Assembly: GCA_950097145.1 (NCBI GenBank)
Contig: CATNCF010000016.1
Coordinates: 1 to 55,783 of the forward strand
Source: an uncultured Lachnospiraceae bacterium
Lineage (GTDB): Bacteria > Bacillota > Clostridia > Lachnospirales > Lachnospiraceae
DNA: 55,783 nucleotides
Direction of reading: 5' to 3'
Under the pieces are notes generated by a model. It saw only the letters and a program-made list of their open reading frames with translations, was not told the DNA's origin and searched no databases. The position numbers were made by a program, and so were the translations under genes. Positions 10,160 to 18,452 of the stretch are shown piece after piece. The first letter of the stretch is position 1. Each line of letters begins with the position of its first letter.

Positions 10160-11260
10160 TTATGTCCGCTGCCTGCAGGATTCCCTCACTATAAGTTCAG
10201 GTTCAATAAAAATCTGATGCTCCTGCGCTTTTTCATTGGGATTCTGTATCAGCTCCAGCAATAATTTTGCCGCCATTTCCCCTAATTTATCCTGGGGATG
10301 GGCAATGGTGGTCAGCTTAATCCTGCTGTTTTCTGCGATAAAGGAATTGTCATAACCAGTAACGGATACCTGTTCCGGCACATGAATGCCACACTCCTCC
10401 AAAGCTTTGACCACCTCCACGGCAATCTGGTCGTTATAGCATACCACAGCGTCAAATTCCCGCCCCCTGCGCACAAGCTCCTGCAGTGAGGCAAAAGGCT
10501 TGATGGCGCGGTCTTCCGTATGGAACCAGATGATAGAATCGGGATTATACAGCATTCCTGCCTCCTGCAAGGCTAGGACATAGCCTCTGTGGCGTTCCCG
10601 TCCCTGGGTGTCGTCTGCCTTGAATACCCCAAGGATTGTCTGATGTCCCTGAGAGATCAGATAACGGGTGGCAAGATATCCGCCCCTGCAGTCATCCATC
10701 CTCACCTGCGGCTTATCCTTCATCTGCTCAAAACAGCCCTGAATAAACACATAGGGAATCCCAAATTGTTCCAGGCGTTCATACAGCGAAACATGCCTGC
10801 AGAAAATCTCACTTTTACTGGGTTCTATAATCAGCCCTTCAATATCTTTCTGTAACAGCTCTTCCAGACATTTCGCTTCTGCCTTTCTGGAATTACGGGT
10901 ATTCTTTAAAATAATGCTGTATCCCTCTTCCGCCATGACGCTGTCAATTCCCTGTACCACTTTTGGAAAAATATAATCCGACAGATAGGTAGTCACCACC
11001 GCAATATTCCGGGAAGTCTTGGTATGGCGCACCAGCTCTGAGCAAAAGGTCCCTTTGCCATGTTCCGCATAAATATAGCCTTCATTTGACAGAATGGACA
11101 ATGCCTTGCGCACGGTATGGCGGCTGATATGATAACGCTCTGACAGCTCATTTTCGGAAGGGAGCTTCTCCCCAGCCTGAATACCGCCGTCCAGTATCAT
11201 GCGCTTCAAATCCTCTGCCAGCGTAAAATACTTTAATTTCTGACCTTCGCTCTTCGCCAT
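10160..11260 (-). CDS. araR: Arabinose operon repressor, GntR-HTH + LacI-type sensor
   Basis: A chimeric repressor of 366 residues. Residues about 10-75 form a GntR winged helix (LKRMILDGGIQAGEKLPSEN, SERYHISRHTVRKAL, EHGKGTF). Residues about 85-366 form a LacI/periplasmic-binding-type ligand domain (NIAVVTTYLSDYIFPKVVQG, VSVTGYDNSFIAE). This exact architecture defines AraR, whose inducer is L-arabinose. A TTG codon at 11281 opens the longest frame, but the ATG at 11260 has AAAGGA 10 nt upstream and is preferred. It sits upstream of araA on the same strand. Operators before araA and before araR itself imply autoregulation. Confidence 0.9.
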   Translation of the reverse strand: MAKSEGQKLKYFTLAEDLKRMILDGGIQAGEKLPSENELSERYHISRHTVRKALSILSNEGYIYAEHGKGTFCSELVRHTKTSRNIAVVTTYLSDYIFPKVVQGIDSVMAEEGYSIILKNTRNSRKAEAKCLEELLQKDIEGLIIEPSKSEIFCRHVSLYERLEQFGIPYVFIQGCFEQMKDKPQVRMDDCRGGYLATRYLISQGHQTILGVFKADDTQGRERHRGYVLALQEAGMLYNPDSIIWFHTEDRAIKPFASLQELVRRGREFDAVVCYNDQIAVEVVKALEECGIHVPEQVSVTGYDNSFIAENSRIKLTTIAHPQDKLGEMAAKLLLELIQNPNEKAQEHQIFIEPELIVRESCRQRT

Positions 11261-11315
11261 GTCCCATATGTCCTTTCCCAATACTAACGCTGCCGCTATC
11301 TTCTTCTATTTTACA

Positions 11316-11339
11316 ACTTGTATGGATGTAAAGACAAGT
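11316..11339. promoter_or_regulatory. AraR operator of araR
   Basis: ACTTGTAT and AGACAAGT are separated by 8 nt, the same spacing as the araA operator with one half-site mismatch. On the minus strand it covers a -35-like TTGTCT that lies 18 nt before TAAAAT, so bound AraR would block its own promoter. Confidence 0.7.
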
Positions 11340-11360
11340 GATTTTCGGAAACTGAAAAAA

Positions 11361-11432
11361 AATGTACAAATCACACAATTTTTCCCAAACAATCCCAGCT
11401 AACAAGATAAAGTTTTGTGCGATTTGTACATT
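11361..11432. terminator. Long inverted repeat, probable bidirectional terminator
   Basis: An 18-bp stem with one mismatch (AATGTACAAATCACACAA with TTGTGCGATTTGTACATT) is bordered by A8 on the left and T8 on the right; the loop is about 36 nt. It lies between the broken TetR gene and the araR promoter. The symmetric A and T runs suit termination in both directions. Confidence 0.6.
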
Positions 11433-11466
11433 TTTTTCTAATAGCAAACTGCTCTCCTTACCGTGT

Positions 11467-11634
11467 TCACTCCAGCATCACAGTATTTTGAAATACGGTA
11501 AATATGGGTCTTGCTGAACTGCCCAGCTTTGAACCCAAAGCCCTAGCAGTCAGACTTTCAAATCCTTCTGTCCGGACAATATCCAATGCTGCATTTACAA
11601 TTTCTTCTTTTGTAAATTTTGCCTTTGGCGGCAT
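11467..11634 (-). pseudogene. Truncated TetR-family regulator (N-terminal DNA-binding part only)
   Basis: A 55-codon frame has a good ribosome site (GAGGG 8 nt before ATG 11634). It encodes a TetR-type helix-turn-helix: FTKEEIVNAALDIVRTEGFE, SLTARALGSKLGSS, ARPIFTVFQN. It then stops at TGA. TetR proteins need about 120 more residues for dimerisation and ligand binding, and none follow in any frame. It is either a decayed remnant or a stand-alone HTH peptide; I favour a remnant. Confidence 0.7.
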
Positions 11635-11797
11635 ATCATTTCCCTCGCTTTATCGAATCATTCGTTTTAAATCATTCATTTTATAATAATCCTAAATATG
11701 GAAAAACTCAATAATGGGCAAGGGAAAATTTTATATTCTGTCTATCTTTTCAGATTTTAACCGCAAAGTTTTTTATGAGCTAAATAGTTCCCAGAGG

Positions 11798-11835
11798 TAA
11801 AAAAGACCGCCCCCAAAACTGGGGACAGCCTTTTT
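11798..11835 (-). terminator. Terminator of the GH43 gene
   Basis: On the minus strand GGCTGTCCCC pairs with GGGGGCGGTC (with G-U pairs) around AGTTTT and is followed by TTTTT. It begins 22 bp after the GH43 stop codon. Confidence 0.85.
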
Positions 11836-11856
11836 ACCTGGCAATATTTGCCATTA

Positions 11857-14800
11857 TTATTTTACAGTTACCTTCAATGTTGCTGCTTTTCCTTTGCCAT
11901 TATAGGTTTTAACAGTAACAGTTGCTTTTCCTTTCTTCTTTGCGGTAACCTTTCCGTTCTTATCTACAGATACGATCTTCTTGCCCTTCTTGTCAACGCT
12001 GTACTTGAAGGTGATGCATCCATATTTGGAAGCCACCTTAGGTTTGATAGTGAAAGTCTTATTCTTTCCTTTGGTTTTCAGGTTTACGCTCTTCTTATTC
12101 AGAGTTACTTTTGCTTTCTTATCAGGAGCTTTTTTCACTGTAACTGTGACAGTTACTTTCTTACTCTTATCAACGGTGCTGGTTGCAGTAATTTTTGCTT
12201 TGCCTGCTTTCTTAGCAGTAAGTTTTCCGTTATTCTTTCCAACCGATACAATGCTGCTCTTATCTGAACTCCAAGTAACCTTCTTATCTTTTGCACTGGA
12301 AGCGGTTACAGATGCCTTCAATGTATATGGCTCTTTTACTCCAAGGGTAAGTTTGTTCTTATTTGCATTGGTTATCTTAACGCTCTTAACGGTTGAAGTA
12401 TTTGCAGAGCCAGTAACATTTACTTTCAGGCTCAATGTCTGATACTGTTCTTTCAGTTCATCTTCATAAGTCATTTTCAAAATCGGCGTGCCGTCTGCTG
12501 CCCAGTGTACACGTTTCAGACGTGCATGACGGCAGGGATCATTCAGAGGCTCACTGTTGAAATGAAGAGACTTATTGCCGTCCCATCCGCAGTGCTCATA
12601 ATTATGTGAAGTAGGTCTTGCATGGTAAACAAATATCGCGTTACCGTCCTTGTCTACCGTAAAGGAGTTATGTCCCGGTCCTTCTTCGCCGTCTACGTCA
12701 CGGGAAGTCAGCAGCGGATATGGATTTTTCTTCCAATTTTTAAGATCTAATAAATCTGTTCCTGCCTTAGCGCTCATCATACCGATTGCATACTCTGAGC
12801 CGGTTCCAGAAGCAGAGAAGCACATGAAAATATTTCCATCCTTCTGTAATACCGTTGCACCCTCATTTACAATAAAGCGCACACGCTCCCATCCATACTC
12901 AGGCGTGGTCAGAAGCACAATATCAGAGGTTAATTTCCAAGGCTCTGTCTCATCCACTTTTGCCATATACAGTTTAGACAAATCGTTATAACCTTTCGAT
13001 GCCCAAATTACATAAGATTGTCCGTTTACAGCATCCTTGAAATATGTCATATCCAGACAGAAAGACTTCGTAATTGCATCAGTAAGACCTGTACCTCCGC
13101 GCATCTGGTAATCTTTCCATTCTGACTGCCCGTCAGCAGTCTTCAATGCTGTTTCATAAGGATCTTTATCGCCTGACAATACCAATGCATGGCAGAAAAT
13201 ATTAAACAGTCCGCCATGGCTCTCTGTAAAGTATACCACCCAGTTATTTCCTACTCGATGGATCTCAGGCGCCCAGATATACCGCTCGCCTTTTGCAACG
13301 TTATTGCCAGCGGCATCCTCGAATTCCTGGTTTCCTACTTTCCAGATTGTTACCTGTTTGCTTCTGTCCTGAAGCTCCTCAAGAGTCTTTCCTCTTCTCA
13401 ATACTACACGGTCATACTGTTCTGTTTTATCCCCTGGCAGCTTCGCTGCATCTGACTCTTCTGGGAAATATGATCCAGTCATATAATAATAACCTGTCTG
13501 TTCATCCCAATAAATCATGGGATCTGCCATACCCTCTACGAATTTTGTCTTGTCGTAGTATACTTCGCCATTTGCTTCATTATAATTGTCAGGTTCAGCA
13601 GAATTCACATTATTCGGATCATCTTCCGGAAGCGTGCTTCCGTTAATTGCCTTCAGGTTATTCAGGTACTTGGTCTGTTTTACCTTTCCTGTCAATGTAT
13701 AGGTTCCAGGCTTGGAAGTATCCACTTTATCCAGGCCGCTCCATTCAACATTAAACTTCTGAGCAGAACCGTCGCTGTAAGTTGCATTCACGCTGGAATA
13801 TTTCTCCAACTGTTTGGATACTTCAGAGATATTGGTTCCTTTTGCAACACTGATATCTGTCAGTTTCTCCTGTAAGCCTGTGTTTACCACAGTTCCTAAC
13901 TTATCCACAATATACTTGTATTCCTGCTCTGTCAGCGATACCGCATTTCCCAGAGTAATTGTATCGTCTTCTGTCAGGATATTTTTCCCTTTCAGCATTA
14001 ATGGGAAGCTGGAACCCTTGAGGGAAGGAGTAGGCTGCGGTGTTTTCGTGCTCTCTTCTGCTTCCTCATAATAATGTACGCCGTCGTCAGAGGTAAACTT
14101 ATGGAATCCTTTAGTGGCATCCATATCCTGTGCACGGACTACAAATTTTCCATCCTCTTTAAAAATTCTTGGATCTGTAATTTCCTGCGTGCCCTTTTTG
14201 GCAAAAATAACGCCGCCGCCATTATTCAGAACATCAAAAGTCTTACCATCTTTGCTGACTGCCATATAGACGCTTCTGGTCTCGTCTTCAATATTCCCTG
14301 TGGACGCATAGAAATCTTTCTGTGTAGAATATACAGTCAGGTAATAACCATTCTCTAAAGCATCAGTCACCGGGTTTACCGTAATCTCAAATGGTTCTGA
14401 CGTTTTATCTCCAACCTTTGCTGTGACAGTTGTCTTACCTGCCTTGAGTCCGGTTGCCTTACCGTTTTCGTCTACAGAAATTATGGCTGGGTCGGCGGGC
14501 GTCCATGTTACCTTCTTATCAACGGTAGTATCGCTTGGTTCTAAACTCACACTCAGTTGAACGCTCTTCTCCTGATCTACTTCATTTTTACCTGAAACAG
14601 TCACTTTTTCCAATGGAATTTCAACTAATGTTTCCTGATACAGCGCCTTTACTTCATCATCAGACAGCGCTTTTTCATAAAAAGAAACATCATCCATAAG
14701 GGCTCCTGCACAGTGCCAATAAACTGCAAGGCTGGCGCCAAGACGGACATTGGTCTGTGAAGCATTGTCACACAAGCCTCCGGTACCGGCCATATCCTTG

Positions 14801-15495
14801 ATCATCTGTTCATAGTCTTCTGTACCGGCAGTAATTTTATGTTCAATTTTAACGCCATCCGCATAGAAAGCAATTCCTTTCTTAGTGACAGCCATAGTTA
14901 CCATCTTCCATCCGGCTGAATTAAGGCCAAGATCTCCAATACCAAAATCTGTAAATTTTCCATTCTGGCTTGTGGTATTCCAGTATACCATCTGCTGATT
15001 AAATGCCAGCGTTCCTGCTCTGTTTGGATCTCCAGTAGCGGCAGGATCTTTAGCTGGAGCAACTTCAAAGTCAACCAGACATCTGTTTCCGGCTGCTTCG
15101 CCAGTGGTCTTTGTCCAGAAGTTTAAAGTAAATCCATTATCCACTGATTTCCCAGCAAACGGATTCTCTGGAAGAAGCGCATCGCCTCTGTTTGCATAAT
15201 CCTGCTGGGTAAGAGACAACACTTTGCCTCTTCGTTCGTCATCTGCCAGTGCCGGCTTTGCACCATTTCCCACGGACTCCAGCACAATCTCCTTGTCTCC
15301 ATTTACCAGTTTTGCTTCGTCGCCCTCCTTTATGGCCCAGTCATTGAAATCATAGCTTGCAATTGCCGTGTCAAGAATGGGCGTTGCCTTTGCCGCATCA
15401 TTTGCTGCGGATGCCGGGCTTGCAGGTATTGCTGTTATCACCATAGCCGATGTAAGCAGCAGTGAAATACCTGTTTTCAGAAATTTTCCCTTCAT
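11857..15495 (-). CDS. Secreted multidomain GH43 glycosidase (arabinan/arabinoxylan-type)
   Basis: A 1,212-residue exported enzyme predicted to cleave arabinose- or xylose-containing polysaccharide. Order (numbered from the frame opening at 15501, two residues longer): signal peptide 1-32 ending ASPASAA; LamG/concanavalin-like domain about 45-290; BIG2 Ig-like domain about 295-377; a partial GH43-like blade about 380-480 (ITDPRIFKEDGKF); an Ig-like linker; catalytic GH43 about 645-1000 with Asp in GMADPMIYWD, Asp in SFCLDMTYF and Glu in GEEGPGHNSF as the expected base, pKa modulator and acid; and two C-terminal lysine-rich BIG2 domains. No LPXTG or SLH motif is seen, so the basic BIG2 tail may hold it at the surface. 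The start at 15495 has AAGGAGG about 9 nt upstream. It sits beside the arabinose operon. The linkage it cuts is not determinable here. Confidence 0.88.
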   Translation of the reverse strand: MKGKFLKTGISLLLTSAMVITAIPASPASAANDAAKATPILDTAIASYDFNDWAIKEGDEAKLVNGDKEIVLESVGNGAKPALADDERRGKVLSLTQQDYANRGDALLPENPFAGKSVDNGFTLNFWTKTTGEAAGNRCLVDFEVAPAKDPAATGDPNRAGTLAFNQQMVYWNTTSQNGKFTDFGIGDLGLNSAGWKMVTMAVTKKGIAFYADGVKIEHKITAGTEDYEQMIKDMAGTGGLCDNASQTNVRLGASLAVYWHCAGALMDDVSFYEKALSDDEVKALYQETLVEIPLEKVTVSGKNEVDQEKSVQLSVSLEPSDTTVDKKVTWTPADPAIISVDENGKATGLKAGKTTVTAKVGDKTSEPFEITVNPVTDALENGYYLTVYSTQKDFYASTGNIEDETRSVYMAVSKDGKTFDVLNNGGGVIFAKKGTQEITDPRIFKEDGKFVVRAQDMDATKGFHKFTSDDGVHYYEEAEESTKTPQPTPSLKGSSFPLMLKGKNILTEDDTITLGNAVSLTEQEYKYIVDKLGTVVNTGLQEKLTDISVAKGTNISEVSKQLEKYSSVNATYSDGSAQKFNVEWSGLDKVDTSKPGTYTLTGKVKQTKYLNNLKAINGSTLPEDDPNNVNSAEPDNYNEANGEVYYDKTKFVEGMADPMIYWDEQTGYYYMTGSYFPEESDAAKLPGDKTEQYDRVVLRRGKTLEELQDRSKQVTIWKVGNQEFEDAAGNNVAKGERYIWAPEIHRVGNNWVVYFTESHGGLFNIFCHALVLSGDKDPYETALKTADGQSEWKDYQMRGGTGLTDAITKSFCLDMTYFKDAVNGQSYVIWASKGYNDLSKLYMAKVDETEPWKLTSDIVLLTTPEYGWERVRFIVNEGATVLQKDGNIFMCFSASGTGSEYAIGMMSAKAGTDLLDLKNWKKNPYPLLTSRDVDGEEGPGHNSFTVDKDGNAIFVYHARPTSHNYEHCGWDGNKSLHFNSEPLNDPCRHARLKRVHWAADGTPILKMTYEDELKEQYQTLSLKVNVTGSANTSTVKSVKITNANKNKLTLGVKEPYTLKASVTASSAKDKKVTWSSDKSSIVSVGKNNGKLTAKKAGKAKITATSTVDKSKKVTVTVTVKKAPDKKAKVTLNKKSVNLKTKGKNKTFTIKPKVASKYGCITFKYSVDKKGKKIVSVDKNGKVTAKKKGKATVTVKTYNGKGKAATLKVTVK

Positions 15496-15554
15496 TCTCA
15501 CTTTCCTCCTTCTTTATTAAAAATGTCCTGCGCAACTTTGCGCCTGATGTTTTT

Positions 15555-15560
15555 ATTATA
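15555..15560 (-). promoter_or_regulatory. Probable -10 box of the GH43 gene
   Basis: TATAAT on the minus strand lies about 60 bp before the GH43 start, just after the upstream terminator. A convincing -35 is not visible. A 14-bp palindrome (GCGCAA/TTGCGC, 15531-15544) lies in the leader. Confidence 0.45.
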
Positions 15561-15577
15561 TCATACTTTTGCAAAAA

Positions 15578-15601
15578 GTGGACATGAATTTTCATGTCCA
15601 C
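15578..15601 (-). terminator. Perfect 11-bp hairpin terminator
   Basis: GTGGACATGAA pairs with TTCATGTCCAC around TT and is followed on the minus strand by TTTTTGC. It lies downstream of the MntP-like remnant and ends transcription before the GH43 promoter. Confidence 0.8.
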
Positions 15602-15642
15602 GTAAGTTTTTTCTATATAATTTGCAAAATAACCGGATCTTT

Positions 15643-15899
15643 TTATAAAATATGACGTATCACAACGTCCGCACTGCCTGCAAGCAACAGCAATCCTCCC
15701 AAAACATACGATTTCATCTTATGTTCATACCCCAAATGATATCCTGTATACATCCCAATCACTGCCGCCAGGAGGGTTAAAACCATTGCCAGAAAAACCT
15801 GGGGGCCAGAGGCGTTCCCCAAAAAACATGCCGCTCCATTGCCCCAAAAATATCCAGAGATATCCCCAACAGGATTATGATCTCTTCTATTATATTCAT
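15643..15899 (-). pseudogene. Frameshifted small membrane protein, MntP-like
   Basis: From ATG 15899 (GGAG upstream) the frame reads MNIIEEIIILLGISLDIFGAME and then runs into a stop after 40 codons. Shifting the frame near codon 22 restores a coherent membrane protein to 15643: ACFLGNASGPQVFLAMVLTL, MYTGYHLGYEHKMKSYVLGG, then LLLLAGSADVVIRHIL. The LLGISLDIFGAM start and GHLxGYEHK-like turn resemble the MntP manganese-efflux family, but the assignment is tentative and the length is only half of full MntP. The 257-bp span is not divisible by three, which supports a 1-nt indel. Confidence 0.6.
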
Positions 15900-15926
15900 A
15901 ATACTGCTCCTACGCCGCAGATTTTA

Positions 15927-18422
15927 TTATTCTTCTGCTTTCACCGCCTCTGTACGGAAAATAAATTTCACAGAACCTTTTGTTCCCTCTGCCGTCTTGG
16001 TGAAGGTCTGATAATCCTTCCCTGCATTTGCAACAGCCTCCAGCTTATTCAAAAGCGTCTTCACATCCCCGTCATAAGCATCCATTAATTTCTGTATTCC
16101 ATCCTCATCAAACTGTACCATGCCGTCCATCAGTTCTTTGGAACCATCGTCCAGTTTTTCTACGCCTTCCCGTACCTGGGATGCAGCGCCAGACAGTTTG
16201 GAAGCTCCATCTGTCAGCGCCCCATTGTTTGAAACCAGGGCAGACGCTCCATTGGTAAGCTGGCTGATGCCGTCTGTCAATGCCGGCATACTATTACTCA
16301 TTGTCTGAGTTCCCTGGCTTAACGCCTGCATCCCAGTCACCAGACTGTAGCCACTCTCTGCATCTTGTGCATTGATGGCCTGTGAGATCTGTGCCTTCGT
16401 TCCGTCCACGGCTGTCAATGCCGCCGACTCTGCCGCCGCCTTGGCCGCTGTCTTGGCTGTATCTGCCACTGCGGCGCCTACCAGATCTTTTGCCCCGTCT
16501 GCAATTCCCGACACAATCTGATCTGCCGTGCTGCTCATGCCAGCCTGCAGTGTTTCACTTGCCATAGCTGTATTTACGGTCTGACTTACCAGTGCGTTTA
16601 CTGTAGCCTTAATCTGTGCCTGACCCTCCCCAGAAGCAAGAGCGGCGTCAATCTGCTGTTCCACTGCCGCCATCTGGCCATTTACGTTTGCCGCCACCAT
16701 GCCGTTGATATCCTGCTGGGCCACCAGGGCGTCAATCTGCTGCCTGGCTTCGGAACCTTCCGTATTGACTGCCTGATTCACTGCAGAACAAATCTGCGCC
16801 ACTGCTTCCGCATTTAAAACACCGCCGTTTTGTTCTGCCAGCGCCGCTGACTGCTGCTGAATGACTGTCGCTGTCACCCCGGAAGTCACCTGCTGAGTCA
16901 CCTGCTGCACTACCGCCTGGGTTACTGCCTGAACTACCTGGGGTTTATACTCTGCCATTTTATCCTTCTTTGCTGTGTCCGCCGCCACACTGGTATACGC
17001 AGTCTCTAATACAGAATTCAACACTCCCTGAGTATAAGCGCCAAGACCTGCCGATATCTGGTTCTTTGCATTTTGATTCCCGGCAAGGCTGTTATAAAAT
17101 GTGGAAGACGCCTGGGTTCTGATTTCCTTCCCCTGGCTTTTAAAAGTATTCTCAATGGCATCATCCGCCTGCCTGAGCAGCCCCTCTTTCTCCTGCGCTG
17201 TCATTTTAGCTCTTAAGGTCTGATCCAACTGTGCCACACCATTACTTAAAGTTGCCGCGCTGCTGTTCAAGGCAGCCACGCCGTCAATCAATGTTCCAGA
17301 AGATCCGGAAAGAGTACGGATTCCATCGTTCAACTGTGCCGCCCCACTGGTATAACTATTAATTCCATTCTTCAGGGTATCTGCGCCGGATGCAAATTCT
17401 TTCATGCTGCTCTTTAAGGTACCCAGCCCTTTAGACAATTCCTTCGTTCCATCCACCAGCTTGCCGGAAGCGTCTGTAAGAGTATCCATATCATCCTCAA
17501 GCCCAGTCAGATCAAAGGCTTCACTCAGGTCGCTTCCTCCCAGCAAATCATTCATGGCGATTGTCATGGTCATCTCCAGGGAAAAATTCTCTACATCCGC
17601 AGTCAATTCCACATAATCCGGAATGCTTACTTCTCCATCCAGATCATCTTCCTGTATATCAAGACTCTCTTTCAGCCCAGGCATTGCCAGGCCCACGGCA
17701 ACTTTATGGTTCCCATCAGAAATTACTTTCCCATTGGTGATCTTCACATTGGCAGAATTCTCTGGCAGAATCATTCCCGTCATTACGGTAAAGGGCACAT
17801 ATACCTCATGCTCCTCCCCCTCGATAATCTGGGTTGTCTTCTCATGATTGGTATAGTCAAACCGTATCGTAACCGTTCCGCTTTTTCCTGCAATTTCTTC
17901 CGGAGACATTTCCGTTCCGTCCAGGAAATACGTAACCTTCTCTGTCACAGGCAGTTCTTTGTCTGTGGTTCCCTGATAATAAATGTCTTTTCCATCCGCC
18001 TGCCAGGTAATCTTATCTCCGTTTTGGGTAAAGGATTCTTCCCCTTTTACATTTTCAATGTCTTTCAAATCCGAAGCGTCCGCTAAGGATGCTGATTTGT
18101 CTTTATTTTTCAGCCACTCGCTGACAATCACATTTTTCGCGGAACCATCTGCATTTGCAACAACATAGACAGTCTCTTCTTTTCCTGCGTCTTCCACCGC
18201 TTCTTTGGAAATGGACAGAACCTTTTCCAATGTCTTTTTGATTTCTTTCTTATCTGACTGGCTGTTTTTGTCCGATTCTAAAGCCCCTTTCTCTTCTTTT
18301 TCCGCATGTACGGTATATGCCATTCCTGTACCGCTTCCTAAGACTGCGACGGAAAGGACGCCTGCCGCCACCCGGATCATATATTTATTCTGAAATTTTT
18401 TCTTTAATTCTGCATTTTTCAT
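15927..18422 (-). CDS. Secreted or membrane-anchored coiled-coil protein partnered with an MMPL transporter (YhgE/Pip-like)
   Basis: 831 residues with one N-terminal hydrophobic segment (about 15-36, signal or anchor), a beta-rich region of about 90-300 (TVYVVANADGSAKNVIVSEW, TYFLDGTEMSPEEIAGKSGT), then a long helical region with YhgE-type heptads (LVDGTKELSKGLGTLKSSM, GADTLKNGINSYTSGAAQLN, LTNGASALVSNNGALTDGAS). The middle (about 480-700) is very rich in Ala, Gln and Val and is probably a long coiled coil. No C-terminal membrane block is present, unlike full YhgE. The ribosome site GGAGG lies 9 nt before ATG 18422. It lies 30 bp after the MMPL gene and is surely cotranscribed. The role is unknown; an extracytoplasmic partner or adaptor of the MMPL exporter is the simplest reading. 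Confidence 0.7.
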   Translation of the reverse strand: MKNAELKKKFQNKYMIRVAAGVLSVAVLGSGTGMAYTVHAEKEEKGALESDKNSQSDKKEIKKTLEKVLSISKEAVEDAGKEETVYVVANADGSAKNVIVSEWLKNKDKSASLADASDLKDIENVKGEESFTQNGDKITWQADGKDIYYQGTTDKELPVTEKVTYFLDGTEMSPEEIAGKSGTVTIRFDYTNHEKTTQIIEGEEHEVYVPFTVMTGMILPENSANVKITNGKVISDGNHKVAVGLAMPGLKESLDIQEDDLDGEVSIPDYVELTADVENFSLEMTMTIAMNDLLGGSDLSEAFDLTGLEDDMDTLTDASGKLVDGTKELSKGLGTLKSSMKEFASGADTLKNGINSYTSGAAQLNDGIRTLSGSSGTLIDGVAALNSSAATLSNGVAQLDQTLRAKMTAQEKEGLLRQADDAIENTFKSQGKEIRTQASSTFYNSLAGNQNAKNQISAGLGAYTQGVLNSVLETAYTSVAADTAKKDKMAEYKPQVVQAVTQAVVQQVTQQVTSGVTATVIQQQSAALAEQNGGVLNAEAVAQICSAVNQAVNTEGSEARQQIDALVAQQDINGMVAANVNGQMAAVEQQIDAALASGEGQAQIKATVNALVSQTVNTAMASETLQAGMSSTADQIVSGIADGAKDLVGAAVADTAKTAAKAAAESAALTAVDGTKAQISQAINAQDAESGYSLVTGMQALSQGTQTMSNSMPALTDGISQLTNGASALVSNNGALTDGASKLSGAASQVREGVEKLDDGSKELMDGMVQFDEDGIQKLMDAYDGDVKTLLNKLEAVANAGKDYQTFTKTAEGTKGSVKFIFRTEAVKAEE

Positions 18423-18452
18423 TGTGATAACCTCCTATATTTTGCTTATATT

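Noticed and set aside
11261..11281. TTG start for AraR
   Set aside because: ATG 11260 has a better-placed ribosome site and the extra residues are not conserved-looking.
16028..17847. Several plus-strand frames opposite the coiled-coil gene
   Set aside because: Shadows of an Ala-rich gene on the other strand; no ribosome sites.
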